From positions 1 to 64,000 of the forward strand of contig NZ_JAIOKB010000006.1 in the NCBI RefSeq assembly GCF_019898765.1: a DNA stretch of 64,000 nucleotides, in the 5' to 3' direction. Shown here piece by piece: positions 54,346 to 61,814 of this stretch. The stretch is from Sphingomonas yunnanensis (GTDB lineage Bacteria; Pseudomonadota; Alphaproteobacteria; Sphingomonadales; Sphingomonadaceae). Position numbers and translations under genes: made by a program. Under the pieces are notes generated by a model. That model searched no databases and was not told where the DNA came from. It saw only the letters and a list, made by a program, of their open reading frames with translations. The number at the start of each line of letters is the position of its first letter. The first letter of the stretch is position 1.

Positions 54346-55503
54346 TCAGTCGAACAATCCAAGGGGTATCGCCGCCGCCATCGCGGCATAGCCGTCGTCA
54401 CCGGGGTGGAGCTTGTCGCCGGAGTCGGCGTCGCTGCGCAGGACGGGTACGGCCTCGCCTGTCGAGATCGCCGCCTCGAAGTCGATCACCGCGTCGAAGG
54501 CGCCGCTGGCGCGGATCCACCGATTGGTGTCTACGCGTACGCTTTCCAGCGCTGGAGTCATCAGGCGATAGCCCCAGGCCGGTGTCAGCGTACCGCCGAT
54601 CACCTTGATCCCGCGCGCGTGCGCCGCGGCGATGATCCTTCGGTACCCGCCGATCAGGTCAGCGGACGTCACCGGCGTCTCGCCCGGCTGGCCACCGCGC
54701 ACGATGTCGTTGATGCCTTCGAGCACGATCAGATGCGTCACGCCGGGCACGGCGGCGACGTCGCGCTCGAAGCGGTCGACCGCCGCCATCCCGCGGCCCT
54801 CGCGCAACAACCGGTTGCCGCTGATCCCCGCGTTGACCACACCGCAGCTGTGACGCCGCGCGTGAGCCAGTCGCTCGGCCAGGCGGTCGGGCCAGCCGCG
54901 CCGGACCGTGTCCTGGTTCCGCGCGCCCTCTGTGATCGAGTCGCCCAGCGCAACGATCGTGCATCGCGCCGTGGCGCGCACCGACGCGAGCGTGACGAAG
55001 GGGCGATCGCGCGACTCGCTTTCGACGCCGTCCGCGCCGGCGAAGCTGCCGACGAAGCCGGCGTTGCCGCTCACCTGCGTGCTCGGCGCATCGGTGCTGA
55101 GCGTCACCAACACGGTGTCGCCCGCGCGCACTGCTAGCGGAACCTGGTCGCTGTCGCGCGCGGTGCCGGCGCCCAGCCGAACCGCGGGGCTGCCGCCAAA
55201 GCGTAGTCGCGTCGGTGCGGCGGCGCGGCCTTCGACGGCGACGGTCATCGCGATGACGCTCAGCGGCAGCGAGCGCTCCGGGTTGCCGAGCCGCAGCGAG
55301 AGCGCGCTGCCGCCGCGCGTGAGCCGCAGCTTATAGCGAAAGCGCCCGGCAGGACGCGTCGGCGGCGTCGCCGCGGTCGCCGGCGAGGGGGCATAGCCCC
55401 ATGCGCCGGCCCAGCGGGCTCGCGACGGGCTCGGCGCTCCCCGGGCGTCGGCGCACAACAGGATGAGCGCCATGGCGAGCGCGACATGTCGACGGTAGAT
55501 CAT
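54346..55503 (-). CDS. Secreted SGNH/GDSL hydrolase
   Basis: 385 residues from ATG 55503 (GGGAGAGCG upstream; an ATG 15 bases earlier overlaps the receptor stop). Signal peptide (LAMALILLCADARGA). SGNH blocks: nucleophile Ser in VALGDSITEGA, Gly in NAGISGNRLL, Asn in VLEGINDIVRGG, and Asp/His in SGDKLHPGDDGY. It likely deacylates sugars or lipids in the periplasm. It is the last gene of the sigma/FecR/receptor operon, so its product or substrate may be the receptor's cargo. Confidence 0.88.
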   Translation of the reverse strand: MIYRRHVALAMALILLCADARGAPSPSRARWAGAWGYAPSPATAATPPTRPAGRFRYKLRLTRGGSALSLRLGNPERSLPLSVIAMTVAVEGRAAAPTRLRFGGSPAVRLGAGTARDSDQVPLAVRAGDTVLVTLSTDAPSTQVSGNAGFVGSFAGADGVESESRDRPFVTLASVRATARCTIVALGDSITEGARNQDTVRRGWPDRLAERLAHARRHSCGVVNAGISGNRLLREGRGMAAVDRFERDVAAVPGVTHLIVLEGINDIVRGGQPGETPVTSADLIGGYRRIIAAAHARGIKVIGGTLTPAWGYRLMTPALESVRVDTNRWIRASGAFDAVIDFEAAISTGEAVPVLRSDADSGDKLHPGDDGYAAMAAAIPLGLFD

Positions 55504-55514
55504 CGCTCTCCCTC

Positions 55515-58478
55515 TCATGAGAACCGGAAGCGCGCCGCGAGCGAGTAAACCCGCCCCTCGTAATAGACGCGGTCGGTATAGCCGGTGAACGCGAGCGAGC
55601 CGGGCCCCCAGAAGGCGCGCTGCGGTCGACCGAGCAGGTTCTGTGCGTCGAGCGTCAGTGTGATCGCGTCGGTGAGCTTGTACGCCGTGGAGGCGTCGAG
55701 CCGGCTGATCGGGAACCAGTTGAGGTTGGCGGTCGGGTCGGCGAGCACGTAGGAGAGGATGAAGCGGCTGCGCACGCTATACGCCACGCGCGCACGGAAG
55801 CGGCCGTCGTCGTAGAACAGTGACGAGTTGAAGCTGCGCTTCGAGATGCCGGGAATGAGCCCCTTGCTCGCGACATTCGCGCCGGTCTGCGGCAGCACCT
55901 GCTCGGTGTCGATGTACGTGAAGTTCGCCGAGGCGCCGAAGTTGCGGAGCAGACCGGGCGCGATGTCGAGGAACGAGCTGACCGAGAGCTCGAAGCCTTT
56001 GATGGTGCCCGCGCCGCCGTTGAACGGCCGAGTGACATTGGTCGGTGTCGTGCTGCCGGGCAGCGTCACGCGGTCAATGGTGTTGATGATGAAGCCGTCG
56101 ACATCGCGGTGGAACAGCGCCACGCTGGCCGCGCCGGCGCGCCCGAAATAACCCTCGAGCGAGACGTCGAGGTTCTCGGAGCGGATCGGTCGCAGCGCCG
56201 GGTTGCCGCTGGCGACTGCGGTCGCGCTGGCGCCGCCGGCACTCTCCACCACCGAGACGCTCGGGTTCAGCTGGGTGAAATCCGGACGGCTGAAGGTCTT
56301 CGTCCAGGCGCCGCGGAGCTGGATGGCGGGGGAGAAGTGCGCCACGAGGCTGACGCTCGGGTCGACATCGAGGTAGTTCTGGCGCTGGTCGAACGGGACC
56401 GCGGTGGTCACCCGACCGGCTCCGGTGCCGGTGGTGCGCAGCTGTGTGCCGCGGATCGACAGCACGGTGTTGACCGCGCGCGCGCCCGCCACGCCGTCGA
56501 AGGCGATCCCCGCCAGCGTGAAACCGTACTGCGCCTGACCATAGACCGCGTAGGTGCGCTCGCTGCCGGCGAAGGAGGCGGTGGGGCTGAACGCCGGACG
56601 CTCGGTGGCAAAGGCGGTGGCCTGGCCCGGCAGGGTCGCGACGTAGGCGTTGAGCGCGGCATAGCCCGCGTCTGTGCCGAGCAGTGCCGCCGGATATTGG
56701 ACCCAGCGCGAGGGAACGGTCACGTCGTCGCCGCGGAAGCCGCGGTCAATCGTCTCGGCCGACGCCCCGCCCGGCAGAGCGGAGAGCGGCAGGTTCAGCG
56801 CGGAAAGGCTGACCGAGCGCGAGCCCGACTGATAGTCGGTGGTGCGGTCGGTGTAGCGGAACCCGCTCTTCAACGCGCTGACCAGGCCGCCGTCGGTGTC
56901 GAGCACGAGGTCGCCGCGCCACTGCAGTCCGCGGCTTTTCTGCCGAACCAGCGCGTCGCTGTAGAGGTTGGCCTTGAAGGTGGCAGGGTCCTCCAGATCG
57001 GTCGCGCCATCCAGCTGGTAGGAGAGGCTACCCCAGCGCGAGTCACCGTGGAACACGGCGTCGATCGTCTGCGGCGAGCGGAAGGCGAGCTGGACCGCCC
57101 GAACGATCTGCTCCTGGTCGGAGCGCGTGTAGGTCAGATTGGTCGACAGCGTCGCACGTCCGGCGTCGTAGCGGACGCCGAACTCCCCCTGTATCGTGCG
57201 AATGTCGTTGAGGTTGTAGGAGGAACGTGGCCCGGTCGGGGTCGCCAGCGTATAACGCGCGCTCTTGACGATATCGGTGCCCGGCACGAGCGTCACGTCG
57301 CGCAGCGCCGTTCCCGCAGGGATGACCAGCTCGAGGTCATTGTCGAAGTAGGTGTTCTTGTCATGGATGTGAGTCACGCGCAGATCGAGCCGTAGGTCAT
57401 CGATCGGCTTCCACTGCAGCTCGCCGGTGAGCACCGGGCGCTTGAAGTTGCCGTTGGGGTGCTTGATCAGACTGCGCGTCGGGTAGCGCACCGCGCCGAG
57501 GCCCGCGGGAGTGATCGACTGGGTCGCGGTGCTGGTCTGCGGGCCGAAGTTCTCACGATACGACTCGAGATAGTCGCGGCGGACGTACGAGGCGTTGAGC
57601 AGGACACCGACTTCGCCGATGCCGGTCTGCCAGCGATTGCTGACCAGCAGGTCGCCGTTGTAGAAGAAGCGTTGGGCCTGATCGTCGTAGCTGCCGCGCG
57701 CGGTGCCGGCGACCGTCCAGCCCGGTTTGAAGTCGAAGGGTTGGCGCAATTGGATGTCGATCGCGCCGCCGATGCCGCCCTCGATCAGGTCAGGCGTTAG
57801 CGCCTTGTAGACGGTGACCGCGCGCAGCAGGTCTGCCGGATAGGTGTTGAGCAGACTGCGACGCGACGCGCCGACATACGACTCCTGGCCGTTCAAGGTG
57901 GTGAGAACCTGGCTGAGGCCGCGCACGGTGATCGCCTGGCCCTCGCCGCGATTGCGGAACACCTGCACGCCGGGCAGGCGCGCCAGCGCCTCGGTAGCGC
58001 TGTTGTCGGGGAGCTGGCCGATATCCTCCGCGACGACCGTGTCGAGGATCGCGGAGGACTGGCGTTTGGTCTCGCGCGCCGTCTGCAGGCTGGCGCGATA
58101 ACCGGTGACGACGATGTCCGCGTCGGCGGGATCACCGGTGTCCGCGAGCATGGCCGGATCGTTTCCCGCGTCGGCTCCGAGCCGGCGCAGCACGATGCGA
58201 GAACCTTCGTCAGAGGCGATCTCGAGTCCGCTGCCGGTGATCAGACGGCGCAACGCGGCGCGCGCGTCCATCGTGCCGGCGAGCGGCACACTACGCCGCT
58301 GATCCAGGCCTTCTCCGGGCGCGACGATCTGAACGCCTGCCTGCCGGCTCAACGCCGCGATCGCGGCGTGGAGCGGCTGCGCAGGGATGTCGAAGGCACG
58401 TTGCTGCGCCGTCGCGGGTGACGCGCTCGCGAGAGCGACGGCCGCGATGCTGCAGCCGAGCAGGTAGGAAGGTCGCAT
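55515..58478 (-). CDS. TonB-dependent receptor with STN signalling domain
   Basis: 987 residues. Signal peptide ends ATAQQ. An STN secretin/TonB N-terminal domain follows (RAFDIPAQPLHAAIAALSRQ, then VPLAGTMDARAALRRLI), which contacts FecR in transducing receptors. The TonB box region is DIVVTGYRASLQ. Plug and barrel end in FRFS. With the FecR and ECF sigma genes just upstream it forms a cell-surface signalling system: ligand binding would release the sigma factor. The cargo is not evident; a polysaccharide or ester fragment is possible given the SGNH gene. Confidence 0.93.
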   Translation of the reverse strand: MRPSYLLGCSIAAVALASASPATAQQRAFDIPAQPLHAAIAALSRQAGVQIVAPGEGLDQRRSVPLAGTMDARAALRRLITGSGLEIASDEGSRIVLRRLGADAGNDPAMLADTGDPADADIVVTGYRASLQTARETKRQSSAILDTVVAEDIGQLPDNSATEALARLPGVQVFRNRGEGQAITVRGLSQVLTTLNGQESYVGASRRSLLNTYPADLLRAVTVYKALTPDLIEGGIGGAIDIQLRQPFDFKPGWTVAGTARGSYDDQAQRFFYNGDLLVSNRWQTGIGEVGVLLNASYVRRDYLESYRENFGPQTSTATQSITPAGLGAVRYPTRSLIKHPNGNFKRPVLTGELQWKPIDDLRLDLRVTHIHDKNTYFDNDLELVIPAGTALRDVTLVPGTDIVKSARYTLATPTGPRSSYNLNDIRTIQGEFGVRYDAGRATLSTNLTYTRSDQEQIVRAVQLAFRSPQTIDAVFHGDSRWGSLSYQLDGATDLEDPATFKANLYSDALVRQKSRGLQWRGDLVLDTDGGLVSALKSGFRYTDRTTDYQSGSRSVSLSALNLPLSALPGGASAETIDRGFRGDDVTVPSRWVQYPAALLGTDAGYAALNAYVATLPGQATAFATERPAFSPTASFAGSERTYAVYGQAQYGFTLAGIAFDGVAGARAVNTVLSIRGTQLRTTGTGAGRVTTAVPFDQRQNYLDVDPSVSLVAHFSPAIQLRGAWTKTFSRPDFTQLNPSVSVVESAGGASATAVASGNPALRPIRSENLDVSLEGYFGRAGAASVALFHRDVDGFIINTIDRVTLPGSTTPTNVTRPFNGGAGTIKGFELSVSSFLDIAPGLLRNFGASANFTYIDTEQVLPQTGANVASKGLIPGISKRSFNSSLFYDDGRFRARVAYSVRSRFILSYVLADPTANLNWFPISRLDASTAYKLTDAITLTLDAQNLLGRPQRAFWGPGSLAFTGYTDRVYYEGRVYSLAARFRFS

Positions 58479-58576
58479 TCTTCTCTGTTCCCCCGAACGG
58501 CCGCAGTCATGGCAGCCTCGAGAGGGTAGAGCGTGGAGGTCGTTGCCTCCGCCATGCCGGCGGCGAAAAAATGCGA

Positions 58577-59530
58577 TCAGCGTGCCAGCCGGATGCCCCC
58601 GGGCACGTCGCTCGCGCTCAGCCCCTGCGCGAGCGCGGCGGCATGGGCGAAGCCCATCGGGTCACTCGTTGCGTAGACGCCGGCGACCTTCAAGCGGCCG
58701 ACCGCGGGATCAGCGATGAGGATATGGCGGTCGGAGTAGCGCGCGTATTCTCGCGCGGCATCGTCCAGCGTCATGCCGGTGAGGTCGATCTCGCCGCGCT
58801 GCCACAGGCCCGCGCGCTCGACGTCTGCGCTCGACAGCTTAGCGAGCCGATCGGCGCCATCGCTGCTGATCAGCCGATCGCCCGCTAGAAGCCGGTGTCG
58901 CCGGGCGGCACATCGAACCTCGACGATGCCCTCGCGGACGGTCACCGCGACCGTCTCTTGCTCCCGCCGCACGATGAAGCTCGTGCCGATTACGCGCACG
59001 ATTGTCGCGCCGGCGTCAATGATGAAAGGGCGCGAACGATCCTTCGCCACGTCGAAGTTCACCTCACCGGCGAGAAGCCGCACGCGGCGCTCGACCGGTG
59101 CGAAGGCGAGCGCGATCTCAGCGCCTGTGTTCAGCGTCACGGCCGATCCGTCCTCGAGCGCGGTGCGGCGCTGACTGCCGATCGGTGCGTCGATGCGCGC
59201 CTCCGGATGGCGGCGCGAGAGCGCGACCGTGCCGATCAGCGCCGCTGCGAGGGCGCCCCCGGCTCCGCCGATCCAGGCACGGCGAGACACCACGGGCGGG
59301 GCGGTCGGCTCCCCCACCACATCGGCGTCGAGCGCGCCGAGTGCGGCGGCGCGGTCGAGGTAGGCATTTGCCGCCATGGCTCGGGCGAAGGCGCCCGCAT
59401 GTCGCACGTCGGCGCTCGTCCAAGCGTTCAGCTCGGCTTCCTCAGAGGCGGACAGCGCGCCCGCGTCGACGCGAAGCGCCCAGCGCGCCGCCGCCTCGTC
59501 AAGCAAGCTCGGCGTCGCGGTCTTGGTCAT
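58577..59530 (-). CDS. FecR-family anti-sigma factor
   Basis: 317 residues from ATG 59530. N-terminal cytoplasmic helical part (LLDEAAARWALRVDAGALS) binds sigma. One membrane segment follows (AWIGGAGGALAAALIGTVAL), then the periplasmic FecR domain (IGSQRRTALEDGSAVTLNTG, VREGIVEVRC). It overlaps the ECF sigma gene by 32 bases, which implies coupled translation. It transmits the STN receptor signal. Confidence 0.9.
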   Translation of the reverse strand: MTKTATPSLLDEAAARWALRVDAGALSASEEAELNAWTSADVRHAGAFARAMAANAYLDRAAALGALDADVVGEPTAPPVVSRRAWIGGAGGALAAALIGTVALSRRHPEARIDAPIGSQRRTALEDGSAVTLNTGAEIALAFAPVERRVRLLAGEVNFDVAKDRSRPFIIDAGATIVRVIGTSFIVRREQETVAVTVREGIVEVRCAARRHRLLAGDRLISSDGADRLAKLSSADVERAGLWQRGEIDLTGMTLDDAAREYARYSDRHILIADPAVGRLKVAGVYATSDPMGFAHAAALAQGLSASDVPGGIRLAR

Positions 59531-60098
59531 CGGATTGGGCGGCACTTGGGTCACGCGGACTAGATGACCGAAGCTGCCCACTTCCGCCACGCCCAATCGC
59601 ATCCGTCAGGCGCGCCAATGCCTTGACCATATGCTTCTCGACAGTGCTCTCAGCGATTCCTAATCGCTCGGCGGTCGCTCGCTGTGAAAGGCCGTGGAAC
59701 TTGCGCAGCGTGAAGACCTCGCGACAGCGTGGCGGCAGCGCGGCGATCAGCTTCGCGACCTGAGCGAGTTCCTGACGATCCGCCGCGACGCGCTCGGGCG
59801 AGGGAAGATCGGCCGGCAACTCCAGCAGCTCGACACTGATCTGTGCGTCGATCGCGACGATCCGCGCCCGACGCAGCGTGCGCAGTACGACCGACTTGGC
59901 GACTTGGAAGAGGTAGGTTCGCGGATCCACGATATGGTCCACGCGATCTAGTGCTGCGAGGATGGCGTAGCTCTCCTGGACGACATCTTCGACGTCCATG
60001 CCGATGGCGGGTCGACGCGCGAGCCAGAGCCGCAGCGCTGCCTCGTTCGGAAAGATATGGCGTCCTAGCCACGCCGCCCGGTCGCGCGAGATCGTCAT
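59499..60098 (-). CDS. ECF sigma factor (FecI type)
   Basis: 199 residues from ATG 60098. Sigma region 2 lies around DVEDVVQESYAILAALDRVD, DPRTYLFQVAKSVVLRTLRR. Region 4 is LPPRCREVFTLRKFHGLSQR then TAERLGIAESTVEKHMVKAL. It directs transcription of the FecR, receptor and SGNH genes, likely including its own operon. The activating signal enters through the STN receptor. Confidence 0.9.
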   Translation of the reverse strand: MTISRDRAAWLGRHIFPNEAALRLWLARRPAIGMDVEDVVQESYAILAALDRVDHIVDPRTYLFQVAKSVVLRTLRRARIVAIDAQISVELLELPADLPSPERVAADRQELAQVAKLIAALPPRCREVFTLRKFHGLSQRATAERLGIAESTVEKHMVKALARLTDAIGRGGSGQLRSSSPRDPSAAQSDDQDRDAELA

Positions 60099-60264
60099 GG
60101 AAGGCCCGCTACTGCGCACATGTGACAGTATGGCGAAGATCGAGGCCTGCAAGGCCGCCTTAACAGACGTCCGCTTCAGGGAGCCACCATCGAGACGGTG
60201 AATGACCGGAACTGGGTCCGCTTGCCGCCATTGAGCGCTGGTGAGCGAGCTAGAAAACGGCCGA

Positions 60265-60798
60265 TCACGCGCCTTTTGCCATCGAGGCTGGGGTAAGCGC
60301 AGCGCGTAGGTGGAAGACGTTGTCGTCAGTCTCATCGAAGGTGAACGGGACCGCCATGCGATAGCCCGAGTCCGCGAGCGTCGCCGCAAGTCCGCCGAGC
60401 AGCATCGCCTGGCGCTGGTCCAGCGCTGCCTGCCCTTGCGCCGGACGCACCGTCGCGTCGAGCGTGCAGGTGTCCGCCGAACACGCGATGGCGACGTCGG
60501 TGAGCAGGGGATGCGCGCGCGTGACGCGCGCCGCGACCACCGCGGGCGGCACCGTGACCATGGCGACGCGCGGTGCTGGCGCCGGCCGCTCGCGCAACGG
60601 AGCCGGGATGCGGCGCCCGGGGGCCAGTGCCGGCGGTGCGAGGGTCGCGGGCGCGACGACGGTGACTGTATCGTTCCGCGAGCTCCTTCGCTGCACCGGC
60701 GCGATCGCCCATATGGCGAGCCCGGCCGACGCGAGCACGAGCAGTGCCACGCCGAGGCGGCGCGGACGTGATGGACGAGTCAGGTGGCCGATGGTCAT
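60265..60798 (-). CDS. Membrane-anchored hypothetical protein downstream of the NPP1-like gene
   Basis: 177 residues from ATG 60798. One N-terminal membrane segment (RLGVALLVLASAGLAIWAIA), then a Pro/Arg-rich linker and a periplasmic domain with two cysteines (IACSADTCTLDATV). No family recognised. It follows the NPP1-like gene with a 106-base gap on the same strand. Confidence 0.65.
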   Translation of the reverse strand: MTIGHLTRPSRPRRLGVALLVLASAGLAIWAIAPVQRRSSRNDTVTVVAPATLAPPALAPGRRIPAPLRERPAPAPRVAMVTVPPAVVAARVTRAHPLLTDVAIACSADTCTLDATVRPAQGQAALDQRQAMLLGGLAATLADSGYRMAVPFTFDETDDNVFHLRAALTPASMAKGA

Positions 60799-60904
60799 CA
60801 CCCGCTTCTCCGTCGGTGGGGAGGTCACGGCCGTCATCCCGCCGGTCGGGCGGGACGACGACACATAGCGCGATCAATCGGGGAGGCGACGCCTGCCCGA
60901 CGGC

Positions 60905-61738
60905 TCAGCAGATCGTCGCGCCGCTCGGGCAACCGGGCGAGTCGCTGCCCGCGTCGAGGTTGGGGTCGAAGCCCGGGGCGATGTTGCTCTTGTTGGCATT
61001 GGCCAAGGTCGTGGCGAAGCGCGCGTCCTTGATCTCGAAATTGCCGCTGCCGAAGTCGTAGCCTACTACGCGGTCGCGCACGCTGCGCGAGGGATAGCCG
61101 TTCCAGCTCACCAGTGGCTGGATCACCCACTGGCCGGTGCCATTCTCGGGCGGCTCGTCCCCGCCGTCGGTCTTGCTGAAGCGGAACAGGTGCGAGAACC
61201 CCCACGTCTCGTAGTGGAACACCAGTTTCGCGTGTTCGCCGGTGGAGTCGCTGACGAAGCGCAGCTGGCCGCCGCTCACCGCGCGCGTGTCCCAGTCGCC
61301 GTGGTCGCCGCGGGAGACGCCGACGACGCGGCTGCCGCTGCCGGCGTCGGTGGTCCAGACGATGATCGTTTCCCAATCATAGGCATGGCTGAAGTCCGAC
61401 TGCCAGAAGTAGGCGTAGACCCGACCGCAATAGCCGTTGTTGCAGCGGCTGCGTGAGTAGACGTTGCTGCTGCGCAGGTAGCTGGCGCTGCGGCACGAGG
61501 CCGGCGGGCGGGTGGCGTAGGTCGAGGCGGCCGCGCTGACATTGCCGTTCGAGTCGACCGCGGCGACGTTGAAACAGACGTCGGTGTCGAAATCGATCGC
61601 GGGCTGGAATCGCTTGTCGAGCGCGGTGGCGCGCTCGGGCAGCGGGCTGACCGGGGCGGGCCAGCCCTGCGCGGACGCGACGGCCGGCGCGAGCAGCGCC
61701 GTCGCACTCAGCACGGCGAGGAAGGATCGTGTCGTCAT
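60905..61738 (-). CDS. NPP1 (NLP) family secreted protein, variant active site
   Basis: 277 residues with a signal peptide (AVLSATALLAPAVASAQG), so it is exported. NLP features: PAIDFDTDVCFNVAAVDSNG, an AYFWQSDFSHAYDWETIIVW stretch at the place of the family's GHRHDWE heptapeptide, and a C-terminal cysteine pair. The first His, Asp, Trp and Glu are kept; the second His is Tyr and the Gly is Ser. Classic NLPs are plant necrosis inducers that bind GIPC lipids. Whether this one is cytolytic is unknown. It lies between a TonB receptor gene and a small membrane protein on the same strand. Confidence 0.78.
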   Translation of the reverse strand: MTTRSFLAVLSATALLAPAVASAQGWPAPVSPLPERATALDKRFQPAIDFDTDVCFNVAAVDSNGNVSAAASTYATRPPASCRSASYLRSSNVYSRSRCNNGYCGRVYAYFWQSDFSHAYDWETIIVWTTDAGSGSRVVGVSRGDHGDWDTRAVSGGQLRFVSDSTGEHAKLVFHYETWGFSHLFRFSKTDGGDEPPENGTGQWVIQPLVSWNGYPSRSVRDRVVGYDFGSGNFEIKDARFATTLANANKSNIAPGFDPNLDAGSDSPGCPSGATIC

Positions 61739-61814
61739 CTTGGTCTCCCGGTGTCGTTGGTGACAGGCTACGCACACGCACTCTCGCCCGCGGCCAATGC
61801 CGCGGGCGTCGAGA

